Below are positions 25,658 through 34,392 of a stretch of DNA of 64,000 bases, one piece after another (the first letter of the stretch is position 1; the number at the start of each line of letters is the position of its first letter). The stretch is taken from NCBI GenBank assembly GCA_965198415.1, contig CBDAPN010000032.1, positions 372,001 through 436,000 on the forward strand. Direction: 5' to 3'. Source of the DNA: Endozoicomonas sp965198415. Its GTDB lineage: Bacteria > Pseudomonadota > Gammaproteobacteria > Pseudomonadales > Endozoicomonadaceae. A program made the translations under genes and the position numbers. The notes beneath the pieces are model-generated. The model saw only the letters and a list, made by a program, of their open reading frames with translations, made no database searches and was not told the origin of the DNA.

Positions 25658-28048
25658 ATGCCGTTCTCCAACAGACCAAATACAAAGTACCAACAGCTTA
25701 GTCCAATGCAGGCTGATAATTCACAAGAAAATTCTGTTTCACCAGCAAAGGAAGGGCTATGGGCTGCTACTGTGCGTAGAGTTCGTAAGTTCACTAGTTC
25801 AATATCATGGAAACGTTTTTTTGGTAGAAAAAACAGAGGAAAAAGAGTCTCTGAAAGGTCTTTAAAGTCGAATGACAGCATGAATAATAGTATTTTTTAT
25901 AATAATCATGGCAGAGGTTCCAGTACTAATAAAATACCTAAAAGAGATAATATTTATGCATCAAGACATTACCCAGAGCCTGTAAAGATTGATCAGAATC
26001 TAACAGCAAGCAAAATGGATTCTAATGTTGCCAGAGAAAAAGAGTCAGAAATATCTGGTGTGGATAACAAGGGGCTTTATTTCGAGACAGATCGCCCTGA
26101 TGAAAATAACAAAGTGCAAAAAACGGCAATAACTCCTAAGCAAATAACTAGCCTAACCCAAGTTCTGAAAGAGCGCCGAAAGCAGGTCCAGCAATTTATC
26201 TTTTCTACCCAGCAATCGTTTATGCGTTACGGTCCATCGCCAGATGCAGCATTGAAGGATTTGACACTGCTTGAGCTTAATACCTTGAAAACTGCCGAGA
26301 AGGTGGCAGCTGTTCCAGAAGAAGAGTTAATTAAGCACCGAGCTATTTATCAAGATCTTATTAAGATAACTAATGACCTTAAAGAAGATTTTGCAGGCTT
26401 GAGACGATTTGTTAAAGAGGCTCAGGTTTATGATTTTCGCAGCGGTGCAAACTATTATCATCAGGTTGAGATCTATAAGAACATTCTTCCCGAGCTTGTC
26501 AGTAGTTTACCAGCTAAAAAGCAAAATGCAGTTTATCAGGCCTTAAATCGTATGATTGAAGAAAAGCAGTCACTCGCTTTCCGTGAGGGCGAGTTAGTAT
26601 CGTCTGTTCCAACAACTATTGATGAGATCATGGAGCTATATTACGTTTTTAAAAAAGTATTCACCACGAGTATATTTAATCAGGCAATGATAAAAGAATT
26701 AGAGAAGCACAGCTCAGTATTTGAAAGTAAATTTCATTTTTATCTTGATGGTAAGTGGAAAGAAGTAACAAACACTTATGTGCCACCTGCGGTCATGTGT
26801 TTGAAGAACGTTACAGAACAGCGTGAAGGTTCGGTTCGGGTCGCCAAGGGGCCCTTTGAGCATAGCTATGAAGGCAAGCTTTCACCTGCTCTACTACGAA
26901 AAACCAAACACGCTATGAATATGCTTGATTACTCAATGAAGATTGATGAGAAAGAAATCACCAAGCAAATTCGCGTCGGCTGCCCCTACGCTTACGCTGA
27001 AAAAGAGGTGAGTGATAGAAAAGAAGTCACAATGGACAGAATTAAAGAGATATTCACCGCTTTGCTGATGCAAAATCATGCGACAGCGCTGCAAGCTGCT
27101 ATGAATAATCCCGAGCACTCACCTATAGAATTAAACTCCATTTATTTCAATTTGCTCAGCCCAGATAATCTCAGAGGTAAAAAAATACCTGAATCAATTA
27201 AGAAAATTAGTAATATGGAAGATGAAAAAATGTGGGTTGTTGAACTGCATAAAATGTTCAAAGATTTAGCAGGAAAACCGTTAGAGCTAAAAGTTCGTGC
27301 AGAGTCGGGCGAGCTGAAAAAAATTAACATATTACCCAATGTCAAAATGTTTGTTGCTCCTTGTAATAGTTTTGCACTTAAACAACCTGATGATACCAAT
27401 TTATTCAAAAAAACGATGATGTCTACTATGCGGTACGCGGCTGACACATGGAAAGTCGTTAATCAAATAAATAATGAGTCTTTGGATGGGCTCTATAATC
27501 AAGATAAAATCATAGCTAAAAAACTACATGGGCTTACTGACGATAAAGCAAAACAGGCGAATACTTTAACGCAAAAGATTCATGAGTTAATGCCAACCGG
27601 AAAAATTGATTTCGAAAAAGTTACCGATAATTACAGCCCATTCTATTTTGCTGAGTTAATGATAGGCTTAGCAGCAACTGTTGAACTGGATGTTTTGAGT
27701 GGTTGCAAAAGTGATAAAGATAGAACTTCCTTGTTTAAGTCAGCGATCCAATCGTATCTTGTAACCAATGAGCACCTGCATGTCAGTCAGAAGGTTAAAG
27801 ATGAGAGCACAACCTCATTCCATCGTCTGGTATTTGAGCTTTTTATGCTTTATGGCGGTCATTTAGAGCTGCAGAAAAGAAACTGTGGTATCGCTGGTTT
27901 TCGCATTGACAAAACACCCAGTCGCTACCTTGAAGGCAACAATTACCAGATCATGCGGCGAGCAAAAGGGCGTAAAATCAGAGACCCGAAGCCTGTTTCT
28001 TACCCGCCAGAAATGTTTACCGAAATCACCTTGCCGCCAGTTAATTAA
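25658..28048 (+). CDS. SopB/IpgD-like CX5R phosphoinositide phosphatase, candidate secreted effector
   Basis: A 796-residue protein. The C-terminal third carries a CX5R phosphatase loop, CKSDKDRT (Cys683, Arg689), close to the CKSGKDRTG loop of SopB/SigD/IpgD and the CKSAKDRT of INPP4. Downstream, GGHLELQKRNCGIAGF (733-748) matches SopB LEIQKQNTGGAGNK. Upstream, FVAPCNSFALK (565-575) may match the SopB/INPP4 N-x-E-L-A-L-K segment. The first 180 residues are polar and low complexity, with no signal peptide or membrane helix, as in injected effectors. Residues 180-290 look helical. ATG 25658 has AAGGA at ideal distance; a TTG at 25577 is less likely. The gene is visibly AT-rich against its neighbours and interrupts housekeeping genes, suggesting transfer. 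Catalysis and secretion are inferred. Confidence 0.75.
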   Translation: MPFSNRPNTKYQQLSPMQADNSQENSVSPAKEGLWAATVRRVRKFTSSISWKRFFGRKNRGKRVSERSLKSNDSMNNSIFYNNHGRGSSTNKIPKRDNIYASRHYPEPVKIDQNLTASKMDSNVAREKESEISGVDNKGLYFETDRPDENNKVQKTAITPKQITSLTQVLKERRKQVQQFIFSTQQSFMRYGPSPDAALKDLTLLELNTLKTAEKVAAVPEEELIKHRAIYQDLIKITNDLKEDFAGLRRFVKEAQVYDFRSGANYYHQVEIYKNILPELVSSLPAKKQNAVYQALNRMIEEKQSLAFREGELVSSVPTTIDEIMELYYVFKKVFTTSIFNQAMIKELEKHSSVFESKFHFYLDGKWKEVTNTYVPPAVMCLKNVTEQREGSVRVAKGPFEHSYEGKLSPALLRKTKHAMNMLDYSMKIDEKEITKQIRVGCPYAYAEKEVSDRKEVTMDRIKEIFTALLMQNHATALQAAMNNPEHSPIELNSIYFNLLSPDNLRGKKIPESIKKISNMEDEKMWVVELHKMFKDLAGKPLELKVRAESGELKKINILPNVKMFVAPCNSFALKQPDDTNLFKKTMMSTMRYAADTWKVVNQINNESLDGLYNQDKIIAKKLHGLTDDKAKQANTLTQKIHELMPTGKIDFEKVTDNYSPFYFAELMIGLAATVELDVLSGCKSDKDRTSLFKSAIQSYLVTNEHLHVSQKVKDESTTSFHRLVFELFMLYGGHLELQKRNCGIAGFRIDKTPSRYLEGNNYQIMRRAKGRKIRDPKPVSYPPEMFTEITLPPVN

Positions 28049-28075
28049 TGGCGGATTTGAACGCCAATACCTTTG

Positions 28076-28909
28076 TTAAACAGAGACTGCAGCCTTGATA
28101 TGTGGGTGCGCCTGATAATTCAACAGCTCAAAGTCATCAAGCGTAAACGCAAACAGATCCCGAACTTCAGGGTTTAGTCGCATTTGTGCAAGCGCAAAGG
28201 GTTCGCGGCTCAACTGCAACTGTGCCTGTTCAAGGTGGTTGGCGTAGAGGTGGGCATCACCTAACGTATGCACAAAATCACCCGGTTGCAAATCACACAC
28301 CTGGGCAATCATCAGGGTAAGTAGAGCGTAGGAGGCGATATTAAAAGGCACTCCAAGAAATACGTCAGCACTGCGTTGGTAAAGCTGACAGGAGAGTTTG
28401 CCGTTCTGTACGTAAAATTGAAACAGGCAGTGGCAGGGAGGCAGTGCCTGACGACCCATAGCAGCGTTCTCTTTGGGAGAGTGGTTGACGTTTGGAAGCA
28501 CAGTAGGATTCCAGGCACTGACCACCATTCTTCTGGAGTTCGGGTTAGTTTTGATCTCTTGCAGTAACCACTGAATCTGATCGACCACCTCGCCGTTTGC
28601 TCCCTCCCAACTGCGCCATTGCTTACCATACACTGGTCCGAGATCGCCGTCGTCTGTCGCCCATTCGTTCCAGATACGAACGCCGTTTTTCTGTAGATAC
28701 CCGATATTGGTATCTCCCTGCAAAAACCACAACAGTTCGTGAATGATCGAGTGCAGATGACATTTCTTAGTGGTTACCAGCGGGAAACCCTTTGATAAAT
28801 CAAAACGCATCTGATAACCAAAAACACTGTAAGTGCCGGTGCCAGTGCGATCCCCCTTAAAAGTACCGTTGTCTTTTACATGGCGCAGCAGGTCCAAATA
28901 CTCTTTCAT
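28076..28909 (-). CDS. thyA: Thymidylate synthase
   Basis: ThyA methylates dUMP to dTMP with methylenetetrahydrofolate. The 277-residue protein has catalytic Cys159 in LPPCHCLFQF, then QLYQRSADVFLGVPFNIASYALL, DAHLYANH and the N-terminal RTGTGT and WFLQGDTN. Compared with E. coli (264) there is an insertion of about 13 residues before the active-site loop (SPKENAAMGRQ), seen in other bacterial ThyA proteins. It overlaps the lgt stop by four bases and is translationally coupled to it. Confidence 0.97.
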   Translation of the reverse strand: MKEYLDLLRHVKDNGTFKGDRTGTGTYSVFGYQMRFDLSKGFPLVTTKKCHLHSIIHELLWFLQGDTNIGYLQKNGVRIWNEWATDDGDLGPVYGKQWRSWEGANGEVVDQIQWLLQEIKTNPNSRRMVVSAWNPTVLPNVNHSPKENAAMGRQALPPCHCLFQFYVQNGKLSCQLYQRSADVFLGVPFNIASYALLTLMIAQVCDLQPGDFVHTLGDAHLYANHLEQAQLQLSREPFALAQMRLNPEVRDLFAFTLDDFELLNYQAHPHIKAAVSV

Positions 28910-29763
28910 TGTTTGTTGTTTCCGCGTTTATTTATTCTGGCCAACCAGGCTGCATCGTCACTGTTCATATTATTCACCAGCGGTTGGTAACGATACGCCC
29001 ATACCATCAGCAAGATGCCGGTAATGACCATAGGGACAGATAACAGCTGCCCCATGGTTAGCCAATCAAAAGCAATGAAGCCTAGTTGTTTGTCCGGCTC
29101 CCGTACAAACTCCACCAGAATTCGAGCCAGACCATAGATTAACAAAAACAGGCCGGAAACCGACATTCTTGGTCTGGGTTTTGCCGAAAACCACCAAAGA
29201 ATGCCAAACAATACCACGCCTTCCATAAAAAACTGGTACAACTGAGAAGGGTGCCTTGCCAGTTGCGCCGGGTCTGTTGGAAATACCATAGCCCAAGGCA
29301 GATCAGTTGTGCGCCCCCACAGTTCACCGCCAATAAAATTACCAATTCGCCCCAGTCCTAAGCCCAGCGGAACCATTGGCGCAATGAAGTCTGTCACCTG
29401 AAAGAAGTTTTTGTTAAGCGAGCGGCCATAAAGCCACATGGCAACTAAAACACCCAGCAAACCACCGTGAAACGACATGCCACCATCCCAGACTTTGAAT
29501 AGCCAGAGGGGGTCGCTGAGAAAGTAATCAAAATGGTAAAAAAGGACATAGCCCACTCGTCCACCCACAACAACACCGAGGGCACCGTAAAAGACCAGAT
29601 CACTCACTTGTGCCGGTTGCCATAAACCGTTAGAGCGCCGGGCGCGAACTGTGCCGAGCCAAAGCGCCAGGGCAAAGCCAGCCAAATACATCAAGCCGTA
29701 CCAGTGTACCTTGAGCGGGCCAAGGCTGAAGGCTACGGGGTCTATTTCAGGGTAAGCGATCAC
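28906..29763 (-). CDS. lgt: Prolipoprotein diacylglyceryl transferase
   Basis: Lgt attaches diacylglycerol to the lipobox cysteine of prolipoproteins in the inner membrane. The 285-residue protein has about seven membrane helices and the Lgt signature GLGLGRIGNFIGGELWGR. It also has WDGGMSFHGGLLG, with the essential His, and HPSQLYQFFMEG. The lgt-thyA pair is common in gammaproteobacteria. Several lipoproteins in this window (adaptor at 8815, proteins at 44887 and 45530) would be its substrates. Confidence 0.97.
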   Translation of the reverse strand: MIAYPEIDPVAFSLGPLKVHWYGLMYLAGFALALWLGTVRARRSNGLWQPAQVSDLVFYGALGVVVGGRVGYVLFYHFDYFLSDPLWLFKVWDGGMSFHGGLLGVLVAMWLYGRSLNKNFFQVTDFIAPMVPLGLGLGRIGNFIGGELWGRTTDLPWAMVFPTDPAQLARHPSQLYQFFMEGVVLFGILWWFSAKPRPRMSVSGLFLLIYGLARILVEFVREPDKQLGFIAFDWLTMGQLLSVPMVITGILLMVWAYRYQPLVNNMNSDDAAWLARINKRGNNKQ

Positions 29764-29839
29764 GAATCAGTTCCATGCAAAAAATTTTGGTCAGTTTATC
29801 AAGTCTTCTGGTGAGTCAGAAGCGACTGTGTAAAAACGG

Positions 29840-30634
29840 TTAAAGCAAAAACTGCCCCCCAACAAGCAATAAAAAAACGGCAAACATTTTTTGCAGTTTT
29901 TCCGCAGGAAGACCATGGGCAAGTCGGGCGCCGATGCGAGCAAAGAGCACGCTGGTTAATACAATACCCAAAAACGCCGGCCAATAAACGTAGCCCGTTG
30001 CCAAAGTGGGCAGCTCAGCACTGGTTTCGCCCAGTGCAATATTGGAAAAGGCGCCCATCAAAGCAATGGGGAAGCCGCAGGCCGCTGACGTTGCAACCGC
30101 CTGCTTCATGCTTAAGTTGATGCGACGCAAAAATGGCACCGACAACGTACCGCCGCCAATGCCAAACATGCTGGAAACCGCTCCAATAATGGCGCCAGCG
30201 CTGATTAAAATAGCTTTTTCGGGCAACTTTTGGGGAATTTTTCCACCTTCACGGACTTTAAAGCCAAACCACATTTTCGCAGCCACCAAAACAGCAAACG
30301 CACCGAGCAATTTTTGCAGGACATACCCACTTAAATTGATGGCGGTGTACACGCCAAAAAAAGCACCGGCCAACAGGCCGGTGCTCAGGATGACAAACAC
30401 TGGCCACTGTACAGCGCCCTGATCGTGGTGCGCCTTAATAGAACTCAATGACGTGATCACAATGGTGGCCAGGGAAGTGCCAATCGCCATGTGAGTTAAC
30501 ACCTCTGCTGACATCCCCTGCATGCTAAAGCTAAAAATAAGTACCGGCACAATGATTAAACCACCACCAATGCCAAACAGGCCGGCAAGCAGTCCGGCGC
30601 AGGCCCCGAGGGCAAGATAAATAAGAAAAATCAC
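29840..30634 (-). CDS. TSUP-family transporter (TauE/SafE, YfcA-like)
   Basis: A 264-residue membrane protein of the sulfite exporter TauE/SafE family with about eight helices. Two repeats carry the family pattern: LLAGLFGIGGGLIIVPVLIF near the start and AVSSMFGIGGGTLSVPFLRR in the second half. Family members move sulfite, sulfoacetate or other organosulfur anions; the substrate here cannot be told. It lies upstream of lgt-thyA on the same strand with a gap of 76 bases. Confidence 0.9.
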   Translation of the reverse strand: MIFLIYLALGACAGLLAGLFGIGGGLIIVPVLIFSFSMQGMSAEVLTHMAIGTSLATIVITSLSSIKAHHDQGAVQWPVFVILSTGLLAGAFFGVYTAINLSGYVLQKLLGAFAVLVAAKMWFGFKVREGGKIPQKLPEKAILISAGAIIGAVSSMFGIGGGTLSVPFLRRINLSMKQAVATSAACGFPIALMGAFSNIALGETSAELPTLATGYVYWPAFLGIVLTSVLFARIGARLAHGLPAEKLQKMFAVFLLLVGGQFLL

Positions 30635-30680
30635 TTTAATATTCCTGAAAAAATTATTGCGAAAGTATATCGCCCTTTAA

Positions 30681-30694
30681 ACGTTAATTAACGT
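30681..30694. promoter_or_regulatory. Perfect 14-bp palindrome
   Basis: ACGTTAATTAACGT is fully self-complementary. It lies about 50 bases upstream of the TSUP start codon on the minus strand and is well placed as a repressor site for that gene. No regulator family is assigned. Confidence 0.4.
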
Positions 30695-30890
30695 ATAAAA
30701 TGTTTATTTTTTATACTCAAAGATTATTTAGAGGGAATTTATGATCGAATTTGTAGACAGTTATCAAAGAAAATTTTAATAGACGATTAAACTTGTTTTA
30801 ATATTCAAATTTATAAAATACAATGCCCTGATACCTTAAATATTAAAGGTAAATTCAATCAATCACGATTCCACTCTTTTCTCGTCAATA

Positions 30891-30909
30891 ACTGCACAAT
30901 TAGTGCAGT
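30891..30909. promoter_or_regulatory. 19-bp inverted repeat ACTGCAC-N5-GTGCAGT
   Basis: Seven-base perfect arms surround a five-base spacer, about 175 bases before the prkA start. The length and symmetry suit a dimeric regulator of the prkA-yeaH-spoVR cluster; it could also form an RNA hairpin. No T-run follows, so it is not a terminator. Confidence 0.45.
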
Positions 30910-31082
30910 AAAGTTATAGACTTTCTGAACCATTCGCTCTATAAATTAAATACTGCGTTCGCTTTTGAATACGGCTTCAATGTCGGAAAAGTGTCGTTTA
31001 GAGGGGCATAAAACTCCTGACAAACATAACTACGCTGTGCGCCTTAGAAAGTCTCACAACAATCAGGCGAGGGGAAAATTCG

Positions 31083-33005
31083 ATGTCCATATTTGCCAAA
31101 TACCAGCAGAGATACGAATCCGTTCAGCAGGAAGAGATGAGCCTCATGGAGTACCTGCAACTCTGTAAAAAAGACCCGGGTGCCTACGCTAACGCAGCAG
31201 AGCGCATGCTGCAGGCGATTGGCGAACCAGAAGTGGTCGATACCTCCCGTGATCCACGCTCAAGCCGGATCTTTTCCAACAAACTGATCAAGCAATACCC
31301 AGCGTTCAAAGATTTTTACGGCATGGAAGAAGCGATTGAGCAAATTGTCTCCTACTTCCGCCATGCTGCTCAGGGGTTGGAGGAGAAGAAACAAATTCTC
31401 TATTTACTCGGCCCGGTCGGTGGTGGTAAATCCTCACTGGCAGAGAAGCTCAAGCAGTTAATGGAAAAAATACCCTTTTATGCCATCAAAGGTTCGCCAG
31501 TTTTTGAATCCCCACTGGGATTATTCAACCCGGACGAAGACGCCGACATTCTGAAAGAAGAATACGGCATTCCCAGTCGTTACCTGAAATACATTATGTC
31601 ACCCTGGGCCGTTAAGCGGCTCAATGAATACGGCGGCGACATCTCCAAATTCCGTGTGGTAAAACTCTACCCCAGTCGCCTTAATCAGGTCGCCATCGCC
31701 AAAACCGAACCCGGTGACGAGAATAACCAAGACATCTCCAGCCTCGTGGGTAAAGTCGATATCCGCCAGCTCGAAGAATACTCTCAGGACGACCCCGATG
31801 CGTACAGTTTCTCCGGCGCGCTGTGTCGGGCGAACCAGGGCGTCATGGAATTTGTTGAGATGTTCAAAGCACCCATCAAGGTGTTGCACCCATTGCTGAC
31901 GGCCACCCAAGAAGGCAACTACAACAGCACCGAAGGGCTTGGAGCCATTCCTTATGAGGGGATTTTACTCGCCCACTCCAATGAGTCTGAATGGCAGTCT
32001 TTTCGTAACAATAAAACCAATGAGGCCTTTATTGACCGGGTGAACATCGTCAAAGTGCCTTACTGTGTAAGGGTCAGTGAAGAGATTCATATTTATGAAA
32101 AACTGCTTGAGCACAGCTCACTAAAAGCCGCTCCCTGTGCTCCGGATACGCTGAAAATGCTGGCGCAGTTTATCACCCTGTCCCGAATCAAGGAGCCTGA
32201 GAATTCCTCCATCTACTCCAAGATGAAGGTATACGACGGTGAAAGCCTTAAAGACACCGACCCAAACGCCAAGCCTCTGCAAGAGTACAAGGATATTGCC
32301 GGTGTCGATGAAGGAATGAACGGTTTATCCACCCGTTTTGCCTTTAAAATTCTCTCCAAGGTGTTTAACTTTGACCCTTCGGAAGTGGCTGCCAACCCGG
32401 TACACCTGTTGTATGTGCTTGAGCAACAAATTGAACAGCAGCAGTTTCCGGATGAAACGCACGACCGATATCTGTCGTATATAAAAGAGTACCTGACGCC
32501 TAAGTACATTGAGTTTCTCGGCAAAGAGATTCAGACCGCCTATCTGGAGTCTTATTCAGAGTACGGACAGAACATCTTTGACCGTTACATTACTTATGCC
32601 GACTTCTGGATTCAGGATCAGGAGTACCGTGACCCAGACACCGGACACATTCTTGATCGTTCAGCCCTCAGTGAGGAGCTGGAGAAAATCGAGAAGCCAG
32701 CGGGCATCGCTAACCCGAAAGACTTCCGTAACGAGGTAGTTAACTTTGTCCTGCGCGCAAGGGCTAATAACGATGGCAAAAACCCGAGCTGGTTAAGCTA
32801 CGAGAAAATGCGCTCGGTCATAGAGAAAAAAATGTTCTCCAACACCGAGGATCTGCTGCCCGTTATCTCCTTTAATGCCAAAGGCTCACAGGAAGATCAG
32901 CGCAAGCATGCGGACTTCGTTTCACGCATGGTTGAGCATGGTTATACCGAGAAGCAGGTGCGCCTGTTGTCTGAATGGTATATCCGGGTTCGCAAGTCAC
33001 AATAA
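31083..33005 (+). CDS. prkA: PrkA family serine protein kinase (YeaG)
   Basis: A 640-residue protein matching E. coli YeaG (644). An AAA-type ATPase domain comes first, with Walker A GPVGGGKSS at 110-118 and PYEGILLAHSNESEW further on. The C-terminal kinase-like domain of the family follows. YeaG works with YeaH in the response to sustained nitrogen starvation in E. coli. GAGGGG precedes ATG 31083. It is the first gene of prkA-yeaH-spoVR, a cluster kept in many proteobacteria. Confidence 0.95.
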   Translation: MSIFAKYQQRYESVQQEEMSLMEYLQLCKKDPGAYANAAERMLQAIGEPEVVDTSRDPRSSRIFSNKLIKQYPAFKDFYGMEEAIEQIVSYFRHAAQGLEEKKQILYLLGPVGGGKSSLAEKLKQLMEKIPFYAIKGSPVFESPLGLFNPDEDADILKEEYGIPSRYLKYIMSPWAVKRLNEYGGDISKFRVVKLYPSRLNQVAIAKTEPGDENNQDISSLVGKVDIRQLEEYSQDDPDAYSFSGALCRANQGVMEFVEMFKAPIKVLHPLLTATQEGNYNSTEGLGAIPYEGILLAHSNESEWQSFRNNKTNEAFIDRVNIVKVPYCVRVSEEIHIYEKLLEHSSLKAAPCAPDTLKMLAQFITLSRIKEPENSSIYSKMKVYDGESLKDTDPNAKPLQEYKDIAGVDEGMNGLSTRFAFKILSKVFNFDPSEVAANPVHLLYVLEQQIEQQQFPDETHDRYLSYIKEYLTPKYIEFLGKEIQTAYLESYSEYGQNIFDRYITYADFWIQDQEYRDPDTGHILDRSALSEELEKIEKPAGIANPKDFRNEVVNFVLRARANNDGKNPSWLSYEKMRSVIEKKMFSNTEDLLPVISFNAKGSQEDQRKHADFVSRMVEHGYTEKQVRLLSEWYIRVRKSQ

Positions 33006-33102
33006 TAAGGCACCCGTCGGCCAATAATGGCGGGCGGGCGCAGCTCGCATGTATCAGGTCAAATGACTATAAAGCCAACAGCAACCATTGGGAGAGCGTC
33101 CA

Positions 33103-34392
33103 GTGAGTATCATAATTGACCGACGCCTCAACGGAAAAAAGAAGAGCACTGTCAACCGACAGCGCTTTCTCAGGCGTTACCGTAGCCTGGTCAAAGAGGC
33201 TGTACAAGGTGCTGTTGATCAACGCTCAATCACCGACGTTGATAGCGGCAGTAATATTACTATCCCCAAAAAAGACCTTAATGAGCCGTTTTTTCATCAC
33301 GGAAAAGGCGGTCACCACGGGCAAGTTCATCCTGGCAACAAAGAGTTTAATCAGGGGGATCGCATTCAGCGCCCACCGGGCGGCGGTGGTCAGGGAAGTG
33401 GCAGTGGCCAGGCCAGCGATCAGGGCGAAGGCGCTGATGAATTTGCTTTTCAAATCAACCGTGATGAATTTCTGGAATATCTTTTTGATGACCTTGAACT
33501 GCCCAACCTGATTCGTAAAGAACTCAAAGACAGCACTGAATTTAAGTTGAAACGGGCTGGTTTTACCACCGCAGGCTCGCCGGATCGGCTCAATGTCGTG
33601 CGTTCTTTACGCGCTGCCCACGCACGGCGTATAGCGCTTTGTGGCAAAGAGCGAAAAATCATCAGAACTCTCAAGCGCGAGTTGCGGGAGATGGAAGTCA
33701 GCCCGGATGAGGTAGATCAGCAACAGGCTCGGCGTATCCGTGAAGAGATCAATGCACTGAACAGCAAATTGAAACGCCTGCCGTTTATTGATGAATTCGA
33801 TCTGCGCTTTAACAACATGACCAAGGTACCCCAGCCTTCAAGCAAGGCCGTCATGTTCTGTGTGATGGATGTTTCCGGTTCGATGACCCGGGAAATAAAA
33901 GACATGGCCAAGCGTTTCTTTTTGCTGCTCTATCTGTTTTTGCAGAAAAACTACGAAGCCGTTGAGGTCGTGTTTATACGACACCACAGTGAAGCGAGAG
34001 AGTGCGATGAAAATGACTTTTTCTACGCCAGAGAAACAGGAGGCACTGTTGTTTCGACTGCACTGCGGCTGACGGATAAAATCATTCAGGATCGCTACTC
34101 GCCCAACGAGTGGAATATCTACATTGCACAAGCCTCGGATGGCGACAACTGGGAGGCAGACTCCAGCAAATGCCATGACATTATCCTGCAAAAACTGTTG
34201 CCGGTTTGTCAGTATTATTCCTACGTTGAAATCACCGATCGGCATCATCAAAACCTCTGGTATGAGTACAAAACCATAGAGCAGTCAAACCCCGGCCATT
34301 TTGCCATGCAGCAGATCCGCAATTATGCGGATATTTACCCAATCTTCCGCCGTCTATTTGAAAAAAAGGAGGGAGTTAATGTTGGAAGCTGA
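33103..34392 (+). CDS. yeaH: UPF0229 protein YeaH
   Basis: A 429-residue protein of the YeaH/YhbH family. The N-terminus IIIDRRLNGKKKSTVNRQRFLRRY is diagnostic. A glycine-rich linker (about residues 85-110: PPGGGGQGSGSGQ) precedes the rest. The C-terminal half holds a von Willebrand A-like fold with MIDAS-type DVSGSM and ETGGTVVSTAL. It is thought to act with the PrkA kinase. The start is GTG 33103, with GGGAG eight bases upstream; a TTG at 33088 lacks this. The end overlaps spoVR by 14 bases. Confidence 0.94.
   Translation: MSIIIDRRLNGKKKSTVNRQRFLRRYRSLVKEAVQGAVDQRSITDVDSGSNITIPKKDLNEPFFHHGKGGHHGQVHPGNKEFNQGDRIQRPPGGGGQGSGSGQASDQGEGADEFAFQINRDEFLEYLFDDLELPNLIRKELKDSTEFKLKRAGFTTAGSPDRLNVVRSLRAAHARRIALCGKERKIIRTLKRELREMEVSPDEVDQQQARRIREEINALNSKLKRLPFIDEFDLRFNNMTKVPQPSSKAVMFCVMDVSGSMTREIKDMAKRFFLLLYLFLQKNYEAVEVVFIRHHSEARECDENDFFYARETGGTVVSTALRLTDKIIQDRYSPNEWNIYIAQASDGDNWEADSSKCHDIILQKLLPVCQYYSYVEITDRHHQNLWYEYKTIEQSNPGHFAMQQIRNYADIYPIFRRLFEKKEGVNVGS

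Larger units (their letters stand above)
30635..31082. other. 448-bp regulatory region upstream of prkA
   Basis: AT-rich, with no gene. It holds two perfect symmetric sites: ACGTTAATTAACGT (30681-30694) and ACTGCAC-AATTA-GTGCAGT (30891-30909). The prkA ribosome site GAGGGGA lies just before ATG 31083. The region must hold promoters for the divergent TSUP gene and for the prkA cluster, which in enteric bacteria depends on stress sigma factors. Confidence 0.5.
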
